64,000 nucleotides of DNA from a bacterium (GCA_029945425.1 JAQSDV010000004.1:916991-980990); one strand, 5' to 3'; numbered from the stretch's first letter, positions 10,983 to 20,413 are shown. Program-made: numbers and translations. The notes: generated from the sequence alone by a model not told the origin.

Positions 10983-11699
10983 ATGCGCGAAATCGTCCTC
11001 GATACAGAAACCACGGGCTTTGAACCGGGCGAAGGCCACCGGCTGGTGGAGCTTGGCTGCGTGGAGCTTGATAACCACCTGCCCACGGGCCGCGTGTTCC
11101 ATTGCTATTTCAACCCCATGCGCGATGTGCCGGCGGAAGCCACCCGCGTTCACGGGCTGACCGACCAGTTTTTGAAGGACAAGCCGCTGTTTTCCGAGAA
11201 GGTCGGCGAATTCCTCGACTTCATCGGCCATGACACGCTCGTCATCCACAACGCCGAATTCGACATCAAATTCCTGAACGCAGAATTGAAATCGTCAGGG
11301 TTCAAGCCGCTGCAGATGAACCGCGTGCTGGATACACTGTTGATGGCGCGCCAGAAATATCCGGGCCAGCCCGCGTCGCTGGATGCGCTGTGCCGCCGCT
11401 TCAAGGTCGATCTTGAGGAACGTAAATTCCACGGCGCATTGCTCGACTCCCAATTGCTTGCCGAAGTCTATATGGAGCTGATGGGCGGGCGGCAGCATGG
11501 TTTTGCGATTTTGTCCGATGCCGCAATCGCGGGTTCGGCGCAACTGAACGCCAAGATCCGCCGCCAGAAACGCGAACACCGCACATTCCCCGCCAGCCTG
11601 ATCGAAGTCACGCGCCACATGGAATTCATGCAGAAGTTCAAAACGAATATGTGGTACACCAAGCCGGAAACAAACGAGGCGGAGAAAAAAGCCTCATAA
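10983..11699 (+). CDS. dnaQ: DNA polymerase III epsilon subunit (proofreading exonuclease)
   Basis: 238 residues from the ATG at 10983; a TTG two codons upstream is less likely. All three exonuclease motifs are present: ExoI LDTETTG, ExoII HNAEFDIKFLN and ExoIII HGALLDSQLLAEVY (the H-x4-D form). The C-terminal region after about residue 180 should carry the polymerase-alpha-binding segment. It is placed immediately before a strong terminator and faces secB. Confidence 0.95.
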   Translation: MREIVLDTETTGFEPGEGHRLVELGCVELDNHLPTGRVFHCYFNPMRDVPAEATRVHGLTDQFLKDKPLFSEKVGEFLDFIGHDTLVIHNAEFDIKFLNAELKSSGFKPLQMNRVLDTLLMARQKYPGQPASLDALCRRFKVDLEERKFHGALLDSQLLAEVYMELMGGRQHGFAILSDAAIAGSAQLNAKIRRQKREHRTFPASLIEVTRHMEFMQKFKTNMWYTKPETNEAEKKAS

Positions 11700-11731
11700 A
11701 AAAAGCCCCGGGTTTTCCGGGGCTTTTTTTA
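11698..11731 (+). terminator. Bidirectional rho-independent terminator between dnaQ and secB
   Basis: A hairpin with arms AAAAGCCCCGG and CCGGGGCTTTT and loop GTTTT, ending in seven Ts. A matching A-run on the left arm lets it serve secB on the opposite strand. Confidence 0.9.
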
Positions 11732-11752
11732 TTCTTGAGGCGCGCGCAGGGA

Positions 11753-12298
11753 TTAACCCTGAGCCGCCTTGCCTTGCTGTTCTTTCAGACGCTTTACTTC
11801 GTTGATGTAGATCGTCTCGAACGAAATGGGGGTCAGGAAGAGGGGCGGGTAGCCGCCGGCCGAGGTGGTGTTCGCCACGATTTCGCGCGCGAAGGGGAAG
11901 AGCAGCTTCGGCACTTCCACCATGATCACCGGCTGGTGGTTTTCCTGCGGGATATTTTTCAGCACGACCAGCGCGCCATAGCTGAGATCGATGATGAAGC
12001 AGATTTTGTCTTTTTCTTTTGCTTTCGCCTCGATGCGGAAGTTGACGCTGCATTCATACACATCGTCTTTCAAAACCTGATGGCGCAGGAAGATCTGCAC
12101 GTTGGTTTCGGGCTGCGGCCAGCCGGAGACGAGGCTTTCGGGCGCGTTCGGGTTCTCGAACGAGAAATCCTTGATGTACTGCGCGATCACCTGCACGCCC
12201 TGCTGGTTCGCGGCGGGGCCTTGCGCGATTTCGGTGCCTTCGGGCTTTGCGCCTTGCTTCGGGGCTGCCTTGGGATCGGGCTTCTTGTCTTTGGACAT
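11753..12298 (-). CDS. secB: Protein-export chaperone SecB
   Basis: 181 residues. The usual SecB core runs from QYIKDFSFENPNAP through VEVPKLLFPFAREIVANTT to GYPPLFLTPISFETIYIN, all strongly diagnostic. A Lys/Pro/Ala-rich N-terminal extension of about 35 residues makes it longer than the 155-residue enterobacterial protein, as is common in alphaproteobacteria. SecB holds preproteins unfolded and hands them to SecA, which is relevant to the many exported proteins in this window. Confidence 0.97.
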   Translation of the reverse strand: MSKDKKPDPKAAPKQGAKPEGTEIAQGPAANQQGVQVIAQYIKDFSFENPNAPESLVSGWPQPETNVQIFLRHQVLKDDVYECSVNFRIEAKAKEKDKICFIIDLSYGALVVLKNIPQENHQPVIMVEVPKLLFPFAREIVANTTSAGGYPPLFLTPISFETIYINEVKRLKEQQGKAAQG

Positions 12299-12377
12299 GT
12301 TCTGTCAATCCTTCCGTTTTAAATGCTGTAAAAGCCGTAGCATGCTGCGCCTGCGGCTGCAAGCGTAGCGGGTTATG

Positions 12378-12869
12378 TCACTCGCGGGGTAATTTCTCGT
12401 TATCGTCATCCATGCGCTTGAACTCGCCCTCGATCAGCGGCGCGTTCGCGTCGCCGGGCGGGTTGGTTTTCGTATAGGTCCATTCGCGGAATTCGCGGCT
12501 GTCGCGGGTGAAGGTGTGGATATAGCTGTCGGGATTCTTTTGCGAATGGCCGAACAGCCATGTGCGGCAGGGCGCCAGCAGGAAGGGCATCGCAATGATA
12601 TCGCTGACAAAGCCCGGAAAGATCAGCAGCAGCGCCGCGATCAGGATGCACAGGCTGTCAAAGCCCTCGCGCAGCGCGAACAGCTTGTCGTCGCCATCGG
12701 GCGTATGCATGGCCTTCAGCCCGCCGGTTTTCAGCAGGTGAAAACCAAGAACGGTCGCGCAGATAATCCATAATATGGAATTCAGGAATCCGATGCGCCC
12801 GCCAATGACAAAAAGGCCGATCAGTTCGATCAGCGGAAGGTAGGCGAGGCGCGATAAAATCTTAGACAT
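12378..12869 (-). CDS. fxsA: FxsA-family cytoplasmic-membrane protein
   Basis: 163 residues. It has hydrophobic segments at about 9-45 (LPLIELIGLFVIGGRIGFLNSILWII) and about 75-100 (LCILIAALLLIFPGFVSDIIAMPFLL). The FPGFVSDI sequence and the RTWLF exit match FxsA, the E. coli protein that suppresses F exclusion of phage T7 when overproduced. The hydrophilic tail is longer than usual. It lies upstream of secB, divergent from the tim44-mltA pair, a neighbourhood conserved in alphaproteobacteria. Confidence 0.9.
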   Translation of the reverse strand: MSKILSRLAYLPLIELIGLFVIGGRIGFLNSILWIICATVLGFHLLKTGGLKAMHTPDGDDKLFALREGFDSLCILIAALLLIFPGFVSDIIAMPFLLAPCRTWLFGHSQKNPDSYIHTFTRDSREFREWTYTKTNPPGDANAPLIEGEFKRMDDDNEKLPRE

Positions 12870-13030
12870 ATCAATTGCTTATTTTGGATGAAACGATTAT
12901 TTACCTTTGTCCGTTATAGTTAAGATGGGGTAAAAGGTTTCTCAAAGCTAGTTGAAATCCCCGCTTTCAGATAGATTTTAACGACACCGGCTCCACCAAG
13001 GCGCCCGCGCATAGAAGAAGGAAGATCAAG

Positions 13031-13732
13031 GTGCATCTGGATATCCTCATTTTCGCGGCCATTGCGGCCTTCCTGATTTATCGCCTGAATTCCGTGCTGG
13101 GCACGCGCAACGGCAATGAACGCCCGCGCCCCAACCCCCTGAAACCCGCCGATGCGCCCGCCAATGTCAACCCGCTGGAGGCGCAGAACGCCGTGCGCCC
13201 CGTGCCGCCGCCCACCCCCGTTATGTCGCCCGCCGCGCTTGACCAGATCGTCGATGCGGATGCGAATCGCGATGGCCGCGTCGAACAGGGCTTGAGCGAT
13301 ATCCGCACCGAAGACGCGTATTTCGAAATCAACAGCTTTATGCAGGGTGCGCGTTATGCGTTCGAACTGATCGTCACCGCCTATGCGCGTGGCGATCTTG
13401 CCGCGATCCAGCCGCTGGTCAGCCCGAAACTGTATAACGATTTCGCGTCCGGCGTCCGCGCGCGCGAAGCTGCGGGCCACACGACCGAACTGACCCTGCA
13501 CCGCGTCCAGCACGCAAAAATCATCGAGGCGCATATGGGCGGTACGATGGCCTATGTCACCGTCGATTTCGAGGTCGAGGAAAGCACCGTCACGCGCGAC
13601 AAAGCGGGGCAGGTGATCGAGGGCAATGCCGACAGCGTGTTCAACATCCGCGATATCTGGACCTTCACCCGCGATGCGCGCACCAGCGATCCGAACTGGA
13701 TTCTTATTGAGACTCGCTCGGCCGACCAGTAA
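13031..13732 (+). CDS. Tim44-domain membrane-anchored protein
   Basis: 233 residues from a GTG at 13031 with an AAGAAGGAAGA ribosome site just upstream. There is one N-terminal membrane segment (LDILIFAAIAAFLIYRLNSVLG), a Pro/Asn/Ala-rich linker (about 25-80), then a Tim44-like domain. The domain is recognisable from FMQGARYAFELIVTAYARGD, LSPKLYNDFA-type (LVSPKLYNDFASGV) and the C-terminal FNIRDIWTFTRD. Bacterial Tim44 homologues are inner-membrane proteins with a role in envelope assembly. It is 43 nt upstream of mltA. Confidence 0.9.
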   Translation: MHLDILIFAAIAAFLIYRLNSVLGTRNGNERPRPNPLKPADAPANVNPLEAQNAVRPVPPPTPVMSPAALDQIVDADANRDGRVEQGLSDIRTEDAYFEINSFMQGARYAFELIVTAYARGDLAAIQPLVSPKLYNDFASGVRAREAAGHTTELTLHRVQHAKIIEAHMGGTMAYVTVDFEVEESTVTRDKAGQVIEGNADSVFNIRDIWTFTRDARTSDPNWILIETRSADQ

Positions 13733-13775
13733 TATCCCCTGACTTTATAAAATCATTTCCACGCGGGGAATTACC

Positions 13776-15005
13776 ATGCGCGCACTTTCCATGCTTTGCC
13801 TTGTTATGCTTGCCGCCTGCGCAGGCGCGCCCGATGCGGGCAAGGCAAAAAAAGCGGAAGACCCGTTTTACCTGAAATCCACCGTTTTCGAAAAACTGCC
13901 CGGCTGGAATGCCGATGCGCAAAGCGCCGCGCTGGTGCCGATGCAGAAATCATGCGCGCGCATCGCGAAAAAAGACGCTGGAAAATCCTTCGGCCCGACC
14001 GATATCGCGGGCAGCTATGCCGACTGGCAGGCGGTGTGCGAAAAACTCCCTGCAGATGCGGATGATGCGGCAGCGCGCGCGTATTTCGCCGATAATTTTA
14101 TCCCTTACGAAATCTGGGATGCACAGGACCGTGACGGATTATTTACGGGCTATTACGAACCCATTTTGCACGGTTCGCTGAAAAAGAAAAAACCGTATCT
14201 CATCCCCCTGTACGAGCGTCCCGACGACATGGTCACCGTCAACCTCGGCGATTTCAAGCCGGAGCTGAAGGGCGAAAGCGTGACGGGTCGCGTCGATGGC
14301 GAAAAACTCGTGCCCTATTTCACCCGCGCCGATATCGAAAAAGGCGCGCTCAAAAAACAGGACAAGGTTGTCTGGGTCAACAGCGCGGTCGATGCGTTCT
14401 TCCTGCACATTCAGGGCTCCGGTCAGGTGAAGATGGAGAACGGCGATATCCTGCGCGTCGGTTACGCGGCGCAAAACGGACGTGCTTATACAGCCATCGG
14501 CAAATCGCTGCTCGACAAGGGTGAATTGCAGCCGGGCAATGTCTCGATGCAGTCGATCCGCGCATGGCTGGAAACGCATCCCGATAAAGCCGCCGATGTC
14601 ATGAACATCAACGAGTCATACGTCTTCTTCCGCAAGCTGGATGGCGACGGCCCGCTGGGCGCGGAGGGTGTCGCGCTGACGCCGAAGCGCAGCATGGCGG
14701 TTGATCGCAAAAAACTTCCCTATGGCGCGCCCGTATTTATTGATGCCGCAGCGCCCGAAGGCGAGGGGCGTTTGCAGCAGTTGATGGTGGCGCAGGATAC
14801 CGGCGGCGCGATCAAGGGCGCAGTGCGCGGCGACTTCTTCTGGGGTGCTGGCGATGAAGCCGCGCATAACGCAGGCATCATGAAAAGCGCAGGGCAGGCC
14901 TATATCCTGCTGCCGAAAACCGTAACGGTTCCGGCCAAATACGCGCCGCGCCCGTGGTGGATGAAGGCGGGTGGTAAAAACGCCGGTTTCACGTATAATA
15001 ATTGA
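13776..15005 (+). CDS. mltA: Membrane-bound lytic murein transglycosylase A
   Basis: 409 residues. The lipoprotein signal peptide has lipobox LAAC (Cys15). The MltA domain begins around FTGYYEPILHGS and includes VWVNSAVDAFFLHIQGSGQV. The 3D domain near residues 340-375 contains VAQDTGGAIKGAVRGDFFWG, with the catalytic Asp in RGD. It cleaves peptidoglycan glycan strands to give 1,6-anhydromuropeptides at the outer membrane. It is co-directional with the tim44-domain gene and followed at once by the FkbM gene. Confidence 0.96.
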   Translation: MRALSMLCLVMLAACAGAPDAGKAKKAEDPFYLKSTVFEKLPGWNADAQSAALVPMQKSCARIAKKDAGKSFGPTDIAGSYADWQAVCEKLPADADDAAARAYFADNFIPYEIWDAQDRDGLFTGYYEPILHGSLKKKKPYLIPLYERPDDMVTVNLGDFKPELKGESVTGRVDGEKLVPYFTRADIEKGALKKQDKVVWVNSAVDAFFLHIQGSGQVKMENGDILRVGYAAQNGRAYTAIGKSLLDKGELQPGNVSMQSIRAWLETHPDKAADVMNINESYVFFRKLDGDGPLGAEGVALTPKRSMAVDRKKLPYGAPVFIDAAAPEGEGRLQQLMVAQDTGGAIKGAVRGDFFWGAGDEAAHNAGIMKSAGQAYILLPKTVTVPAKYAPRPWWMKAGGKNAGFTYNN

Positions 15006-15006
15006 C

Positions 15007-15828
15007 ATGGCAGACACGGCATCACCCTTCGGCACCTATGCCCTGAAAAAACGCGACGCGCAGCTGTTGCGCTGGGCGCAGGGTATGCCGGTGTCATGGC
15101 TGGGCCGCCGCGCCGCGCTGGTGCTGCGCAAGGCTGTCTTGAGCGGGCGTCACCAGATTGTCGATGCAGTGGTCGAGGATATCAAATTCCGCCTCTACAT
15201 GACCGACAACGTGTCGGAACGTAAATACCTTTTCCTGCCGCAGTTTTTCGACCGCTTCGAGCGCGACCTGCTGAAGGAACGGCTCGGCTTCGGATCGGTC
15301 TTTGTCGATATCGGCGCGAATGCCGGCATCTATACGCTGACCGCCGCCTATCATACCGGCGACAAAGGCCGCGTCTTGTCGATCGAGCCGAACCCCGTGG
15401 TGCTGGAACGCTTGCGCTTTAACCTCGCGCTCAACAATTTCACCGACCGCGTTGCGGTCGAGGCGTCTTGCGTCGGTGATGCCGAGGGGCTGGTCGAACT
15501 GACGCTGGATGACACGAATCTCGGCGGCTCCAGCCTTGTCGCGGCACGCTCCACCCGCAAGATCCCCGTCGCCTGCGCCACGCTGCTGACGATCCTCGCC
15601 CGCCACAACATCGAAAAAATCGACGCGCTCAAAATTGATATCGAGGGCGCGGAGGACAAGGCGTTGATCCCCTTCCTGAAGAACGCGCCGCCGTATTTGC
15701 TGCCGAAAATCATGATCCTCGAAAACTCGCCGTCGCAGTGGCAGCAGGATCTTCCCGCCGCACTCACGGAAGCGGGCTATAATCTTTTGAAAACGACGCG
15801 CATGAATATGGTCTGGGAAAAGGCCTAG
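15007..15828 (+). CDS. FkbM-family SAM-dependent methyltransferase
   Basis: 273 residues from the ATG at 15007, one base after the mltA stop. The SAM motif I is VFVDIGANAGIYTLTAA, followed by the acidic post-I residue in VLSIEPNPVVLERLRFN. Later come IDALKIDIEGAEDKALI and the FkbM ending with ILENSPS. Such enzymes O-methylate sugars or glycans, often for surface polysaccharides, and the acceptor here is unknown. The last four bases (CTAG) are shared with the stop of the convergent ribokinase gene. Confidence 0.9.
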   Translation: MADTASPFGTYALKKRDAQLLRWAQGMPVSWLGRRAALVLRKAVLSGRHQIVDAVVEDIKFRLYMTDNVSERKYLFLPQFFDRFERDLLKERLGFGSVFVDIGANAGIYTLTAAYHTGDKGRVLSIEPNPVVLERLRFNLALNNFTDRVAVEASCVGDAEGLVELTLDDTNLGGSSLVAARSTRKIPVACATLLTILARHNIEKIDALKIDIEGAEDKALIPFLKNAPPYLLPKIMILENSPSQWQQDLPAALTEAGYNLLKTTRMNMVWEKA

Positions 15829-16751
15829 CCGATTTTCTCCGGCACCGGCAGGCGCGACAAATTCGCCTGGATGTCGTCGATGGCGGGCATGCCCGCCTGC
15901 GCGCCGAGGCCGAGACAGGCGAGGCCCGCGCCGGTCGCCGCGAAATGCATCGCCTTCAGCCAGCCGTTGCCACCCTGCAGGGACGCCGCGAAAATGCCGC
16001 AGAAGGCATCGCCCGCGCCCGTTGAATCGACGACTTCGACCGGCAGCGCGCCGACCTGATACACGTCGCTGCCTTTGGCCGCGATCGCGCCTTTTTCCTC
16101 CAGCGTGATAATGCAGGCGAGGTCGCCCATGGCCGCGACTTTTTTCGCAATCGTCGCCGCGTCTTCGGACTCGATGCCAAGGCCATGCGCCAGCTGGTGC
16201 GATTCAACTTCGTTGACGATCAGGTAATCGAGCGTCGCAATCACTCCGGCGGGAATTTCAGCGGAGGGGGATGCGTTCAATATCGTGATTGCGCCGTTCT
16301 GCTTGCCGCGCCTCAAAACATCGAAGGTCTGCGCGTAATCGGTTTCCAGCTGGCAGAGGATCACGTTCTTGTCGTTGAACACTTCATCTGGCAGCTGGTC
16401 GGAGGTGGCATCAAGGTTCGCACCCGGCGCCACGATGATGATGTTCGCGCCCTTCATGTTGACGGCGATGGTGGCGCAGCCCGTGGGGCGCTCCGAAATG
16501 CCGATGCCGGTTGTCCAGACGCCTTGCGTTTTCAGGTTATTGACCGATCTGCGCCCGAAGGCGTCGTCGCCCACCTTGCCGGCCATGGCGACTTTCGCAC
16601 CTGCGCGCACCGCGGCAACCGCCTGGTTCGCGCCCTTGCCGCCTGTGCGACTCAGGTAATCCGCCGTGCATGCCACCGTCTCCCCCGTTTTGGGGAAGTG
16701 GCTGACCGGCATGATCAGGTCGATATTCATGGAGCCGAAGACGATAATCAT
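15825..16751 (-). CDS. rbsK: Ribokinase (PfkB family)
   Basis: 308 residues, standard length. The N-terminal VFGSMNIDLIMPVSHFPKTGET and the substrate motif RTGGKGANQAVAAVRAGA are ribokinase-like. The anion-hole/catalytic motif near the C-terminus is DSTGAGDAFCGIFAASL, with the catalytic Asp in GAGD. It phosphorylates ribose (or a related sugar) with ATP. No ribose transporter or regulator is adjacent, so the sugar assignment is by similarity only. It is monocistronic, and its stop overlaps that of the FkbM gene. Confidence 0.88.
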   Translation of the reverse strand: MIIVFGSMNIDLIMPVSHFPKTGETVACTADYLSRTGGKGANQAVAAVRAGAKVAMAGKVGDDAFGRRSVNNLKTQGVWTTGIGISERPTGCATIAVNMKGANIIIVAPGANLDATSDQLPDEVFNDKNVILCQLETDYAQTFDVLRRGKQNGAITILNASPSAEIPAGVIATLDYLIVNEVESHQLAHGLGIESEDAATIAKKVAAMGDLACIITLEEKGAIAAKGSDVYQVGALPVEVVDSTGAGDAFCGIFAASLQGGNGWLKAMHFAATGAGLACLGLGAQAGMPAIDDIQANLSRLPVPEKIG

Positions 16752-16805
16752 GGCATTCAGCCTAATGTTAATGCGTTGAACGGTCTAGTGATTTGCGTCA
16801 AAGAA

Positions 16806-16818
16806 GACCGAACCGGTC
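16806..16818. promoter_or_regulatory. Short inverted repeat upstream of hemA
   Basis: GACCG-AAC-CGGTC, perfect 5-bp arms, lies about 100 bp before hemA and 55 bp before the divergent ribokinase start. It could be an operator, but no regulator family is recognised. Confidence 0.3.
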
Positions 16819-16850
16819 GGCTTTAAACGGCATTTCTTGAACCTCTGTCA

Positions 16851-16879
16851 TTGATTAGCGCGGTTACGAGGTGTAAATC
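16851..16879 (+). promoter_or_regulatory. Candidate hemA promoter
   Basis: TTGATT at 16851-16856 and TAAATC at 16874-16879 are separated by 17 nt and lie 31 nt before the hemA start. The match to the sigma-70 consensus is partial. Confidence 0.4.
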
Positions 16880-16909
16880 TAGTGCAGAACACTAAAGTAG
16901 AAAACGCCC

Positions 16910-18241
16910 ATGCCCCTGACAAAGTTTCCGAAATCGGCCGAAACCTCTCCCGCCAAAATGGAAGTATCTTCCGCTAAAGCGACGGCGCTCGGCTTTTACG
17001 AAAGCTTTTTCCAGGGCCGCATCGCCGACCTGCACAAGGAAGGCCGTTACCGCGTTTTTGCCGATCTCGAGCGTCAGGCCGGACGTTTCCCCCAAGCCCT
17101 CTATCGCGGCGAAGACGGCGTCGAGCGCGAAGTCACCATCTGGTGCTCCAACGACTATCTCGGCATGGGCCAGCACCCGAAAGTAATCGGCGCAATGTGC
17201 GACGCGGCCAAAGCGGCGGGCGCAGGCGCCGGCGGCACGCGCAATATCTCGGGCAACACCCATTACCATGTCGTGCTGGAAGATGAACTGGCCGACCTGC
17301 ATGGCAAGGAAGCGGGGCTTCTTTTCACCTCCGGCTATATCTCGAACGAAGCGGCGATCAGCACGATTGCGAAACTGCTGCCCGATTGCGTGATTTTCTC
17401 CGACGCGCAGAACCATGCCTCCATGATCGCGGGCATCAAGGGCTCGGGCTGCGAAAAATTTATCTTCCGCCACAATGACATCCAACACCTCGAACAGCTG
17501 CTGCAATCGGTCGAGCGCTGCCGCCCGAAAATCATCGCCTTTGAATCCGTCTATTCGATGGATGGCGACATTTCGCCGATCAAGGAAATTTGCGACCTCG
17601 CTGAAAAATACGGTGCGCTGACCTATCTGGATGAAGTCCATGCCGTCGGCATGTATGGCCCCCGCGGCGCGGGCGTGGCCGAGCGCGACGGGCAGATGCA
17701 CCGCGTCGACATCATCGAAGGCACGCTTGGCAAAGCCTTCGGCGTCATGGGCGGCTATATCACCAGCACGAAAGCGATCATCGATGTGGTGCGCTCCTAC
17801 GCGTCATCCTTCATCTTCACGACCGCGCTGCCGCCGGCATTGCTGGCTGCTGCGACCGCAAGTGTGCAGCATTTGAAATCTTCGCAGGCTGAACGCGACC
17901 GCCAGCAGGAACGCGCAGCGACCCTGAAACGCATGCTGGCCGAAGCCGGCCTGCCCGTGCTGCCCTCCGTCAGCCATATCGTGCCGGTGATGGTGGGCGA
18001 TGCGCGCCTGTGCAAAAAGGCGAGCGATGATCTGATGCAAAAGCACAATATATATGTGCAGCCCATCAATTACCCGACCGTGCCGCGCGGCACCGAACGC
18101 CTGCGCCTGACGCCCACGCCGCTGCATTCGGATGCCGACATGCAGAAACTGGTCGATGCGCTGGTGGATGTCTGGGCGGGGCTGAACCTGCGCCGCTCCG
18201 CGCAGATTATCACGTTCGAAAAATCCGCCGAAGTCGCCTGA
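16910..18241 (+). CDS. hemA: 5-aminolevulinate synthase
   Basis: 443 residues. This is a PLP-dependent alpha-oxoamine synthase with a short N-terminal extension (about 25 residues) before [24 protein letters not shown] ALAS sequence. Key features are [15 protein letters not shown], the glycine-rich [13 protein letters not shown], the PLP-contacting [21 protein letters not shown] and the Schiff-base Lys in [15 protein letters not shown]. It condenses glycine and succinyl-CoA, the Shemin route that is restricted mainly to alphaproteobacteria and mitochondria. The stop TGA abuts the stop of the convergent downstream gene with no gap. Confidence 0.97.
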   Translation: MPLTKFPKSAETSPAKMEVSSAKATALGFYESFFQGRIADLHKEGRYRVFADLERQAGRFPQALYRGEDGVEREVTIWCSNDYLGMGQHPKVIGAMCDAAKAAGAGAGGTRNISGNTHYHVVLEDELADLHGKEAGLLFTSGYISNEAAISTIAKLLPDCVIFSDAQNHASMIAGIKGSGCEKFIFRHNDIQHLEQLLQSVERCRPKIIAFESVYSMDGDISPIKEICDLAEKYGALTYLDEVHAVGMYGPRGAGVAERDGQMHRVDIIEGTLGKAFGVMGGYITSTKAIIDVVRSYASSFIFTTALPPALLAAATASVQHLKSSQAERDRQQERAATLKRMLAEAGLPVLPSVSHIVPVMVGDARLCKKASDDLMQKHNIYVQPINYPTVPRGTERLRLTPTPLHSDADMQKLVDALVDVWAGLNLRRSAQIITFEKSAEVA

Positions 18242-18805
18242 TTATTCTTTCGTGGCGCCCGTCGGCTTTTCCGGCATCAGGCCGATCACGCCATCTTTTC
18301 CGGTGAGCAGTTTGCCGTCCTTCGGCAGTTTTGCGAAGGCCGCGATTTCTTCCGCCGTTGCGGGATCGTCGCTCGCACGCGTCCCGCCGCACAAGCCGCC
18401 GACATCATACGTGCCCGACGGGAACTCATACAACGACCACCGCTCGTAAACATCCGGCACGCGCTGATACGCAAAGAACAGATATGATTTGCCGATCTCG
18501 TAATCCGCGCCCATGCAGGTGTTGACATGCTTGTTGCTGTGGAACTTGAACGTGTTGCCCTTCTCCACGCCCTTGAAACCCTCGTCCACCCTCACCGTCA
18601 CGACCAGCGGCAGGTCGGCATTGCCGCGCTGGCTCCACAGCTTCACCTCGAGCGTCTCCATAACGGTGCCCGTAAACACCCCGTCTGCTTTTTCCCAGCG
18701 TTTTGGCAGCGGGTCGGCCATGCAGCTGCATCTTGTCTGCTTCTGCGCCGCGGCGGCAGGCAATGACATCAGGAGAAGCAGGGCAAGACAGGCAAGCAGG
18801 CGCAT
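18242..18805 (-). CDS. Secreted netrin/TIMP-like (NTR-fold) protein
   Basis: 187 residues with a signal peptide (LLACLALLLLMSLPAAAA) and a mature N-terminus that starts QKQTRCSCM. An early CxC, then a strand reading ADGVFTGTVMETLEV, VVTVRVDEGFKG, a Cys-containing VNTCMGADYEIGKSYLFFAY and LCGGTR match the layout of bacterial NTR/TIMP-like domains (paired Cys, G-x-YL-FA, C-x-GT). In animals this fold inhibits metalloproteases or binds Wnt and growth-factor ligands, while bacterial members are uncharacterised. Cys positions suggest at least two disulfides in the periplasm. Family assignment is by pattern, not by search. Confidence 0.65.
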   Translation of the reverse strand: MRLLACLALLLLMSLPAAAAQKQTRCSCMADPLPKRWEKADGVFTGTVMETLEVKLWSQRGNADLPLVVTVRVDEGFKGVEKGNTFKFHSNKHVNTCMGADYEIGKSYLFFAYQRVPDVYERWSLYEFPSGTYDVGGLCGGTRASDDPATAEEIAAFAKLPKDGKLLTGKDGVIGLMPEKPTGATKE

Positions 18806-18861
18806 GGCGTTTTCATTCCTTTTCTTTTATTATAAGCGCGGCAGGTTAAAAAATAACGGCG

Positions 18862-19797
18862 ATGATAAAATTACATAACAATTTCGGCCAAATTCCCGAT
18901 GATGCCCGCGGCTCCGTCTGCGTGATCGGCAATTTCGACGGGCTGCATCTGGGGCATCAGGCGCTGCTGCGCCAGGCGGCGGATATCGCGCGCGTCCAGA
19001 ACGCGCCGCTGTCGGTTTTGAGTTTCGAGCCGCATCCGCGCGAGTTTTTTCAGCCCGATACCGAACCCTTCCGCCTTACCCTGCTGCCGGCAAAACAGCG
19101 CATTCTTGGCAGCCTTGGGGTGGCGCATCTGTTTGCCGCCGAATTCAATGCCGCGCTGGCCGCGCTGACGCCCGAAGAATTCATCGAAAATATCCTGAAA
19201 AAACAGCTGGGCGTCAAGCATGTGATGGTCGGGCGCGACTTCGCCTTTGGCCGCGGGCGCAGCGGCACGGTCGCGCAGCTGCGGCAGGGGGCGGGTTTCG
19301 GCGTCACCGCGATCGCCCCTGTCACCTGCGATGGCGAGGAAACCTATTCGTCGACCCGCGTGCGCGGGCTCTTGCGTGCCGGCAAGCTGGACGAGGCCGC
19401 GACCCTGCTGGGCCGCCATTGGGAGATCGAAATGCCGGTCGTGCATGGCGACAAGCGCGGGCGCGAGCTCGGCTTCCCGACCGCCAACCAGCAGGCGGGC
19501 AGGTATCTGCACCTGCCGCTTGGCATCTATGCCGTACGCGTACTGGTCGAGGGGGAAACGGGGTGGCGCGACGGCGTTGCCAATTTCGGCATCCGCCCGA
19601 TGTTCCGCGTCACCCAGCCCATTTTCGAAACCTATATCTTCGACTACGACACCGAAATTTATGGAAAAAACCTCCGCGTCCAGCCGGTGAAATTCCTGCG
19701 TCCCGAACTTGAATTCAAGGGGCTGGAGGCGCTCGCCGAACAGATCAAACAGGATTGCCACGCCGCGGCGGCTGTGCTCAAATCCACGTCATTATAA
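18862..19797 (+). CDS. ribF: Bifunctional riboflavin kinase / FAD synthetase
   Basis: 311 residues. The N-terminal FAD synthetase domain has the nucleotidyltransferase motif GNFDGLHLGHQALL and VGRDFAFGRGRSGT. STRVRGLLRAG marks the link to the C-terminal kinase domain, which begins with VVHGDKRGRELGFPTANQQ (the GxPTAN flavokinase motif) and ends in a PVKFLRPELEFKGLEAL segment. It makes FMN and FAD from riboflavin. It is followed 19 nt later by lspA, the widespread ribF-lspA pairing (often with ileS between), here without ileS. Confidence 0.96.
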   Translation: MIKLHNNFGQIPDDARGSVCVIGNFDGLHLGHQALLRQAADIARVQNAPLSVLSFEPHPREFFQPDTEPFRLTLLPAKQRILGSLGVAHLFAAEFNAALAALTPEEFIENILKKQLGVKHVMVGRDFAFGRGRSGTVAQLRQGAGFGVTAIAPVTCDGEETYSSTRVRGLLRAGKLDEAATLLGRHWEIEMPVVHGDKRGRELGFPTANQQAGRYLHLPLGIYAVRVLVEGETGWRDGVANFGIRPMFRVTQPIFETYIFDYDTEIYGKNLRVQPVKFLRPELEFKGLEALAEQIKQDCHAAAAVLKSTSL

Positions 19798-19816
19798 CAA
19801 ATTAAGCTCTTGGAAC

Positions 19817-20413
19817 ATGTCTGAACAGGTAATCCGGCCCGGCCGTTATTTCATCGTCGCCTTCTTCCTGATCCTCGTCGTGATCGGGGCCGATCAGGCG
19901 TCGAAATGGTTCGTCATGGAATCAATGCTGCGCGTGAAATCCGAAAACCCCGATTTCTGGACATGGTTCACGACGCGCGACATGGTCGAATTTTTCACCG
20001 ACCAGCAGGAAAAATACCAACAGGTGGTCTTCAACCCCTGGCTGAACTTCACGATGGTCTGGAACAAGGGCATCAGCTTCGGCATGTTCGGCGCAGGGCA
20101 GGGCAAGACGCCGCTTTTGTTCATCGCGCTGTCGATGATGATTTCTTTCGGCCTGCTGATCTGGCTGGTGCTGGCGCGCACGAAGATGCTGTTTTTTGCC
20201 CTGCCGCTTATCATCGGCGGCGCCATCGGCAACGTGATCGACCGTGTGCGTTTCGGCGCGGTCGCCGATTTCATCGACGTGCACATGGCCGACCGCCACT
20301 GGCCCGCCTTCAACATCGCGGATGCCTGCGTTTGCATCGGCGCGTTCTTCCTGATCCTCGACACGATCTTCGACAAAAGCGGCAGCAAAAAAAAGGGTAC
20401 AAAAAATGCGTAA
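19817..20413 (+). CDS. lspA: Lipoprotein signal peptidase (signal peptidase II)
   Basis: 198 residues from the ATG at 19817. Four membrane segments are visible. The N-terminal one leads into GADQASKWFV, NKGISFGMF is conserved, and the aspartyl catalytic pair is in GNVIDRVRFGAVADFIDVH and FNIADACVCIG. There is an extra hydrophilic loop of about 35 residues between the first and second segments (DFWTWFTTRDMVEFFTDQQ), which makes it longer than the usual 160-170 residues. It releases signal peptides from prolipoproteins, of which this window encodes several. Confidence 0.95.
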   Translation: MSEQVIRPGRYFIVAFFLILVVIGADQASKWFVMESMLRVKSENPDFWTWFTTRDMVEFFTDQQEKYQQVVFNPWLNFTMVWNKGISFGMFGAGQGKTPLLFIALSMMISFGLLIWLVLARTKMLFFALPLIIGGAIGNVIDRVRFGAVADFIDVHMADRHWPAFNIADACVCIGAFFLILDTIFDKSGSKKKGTKNA

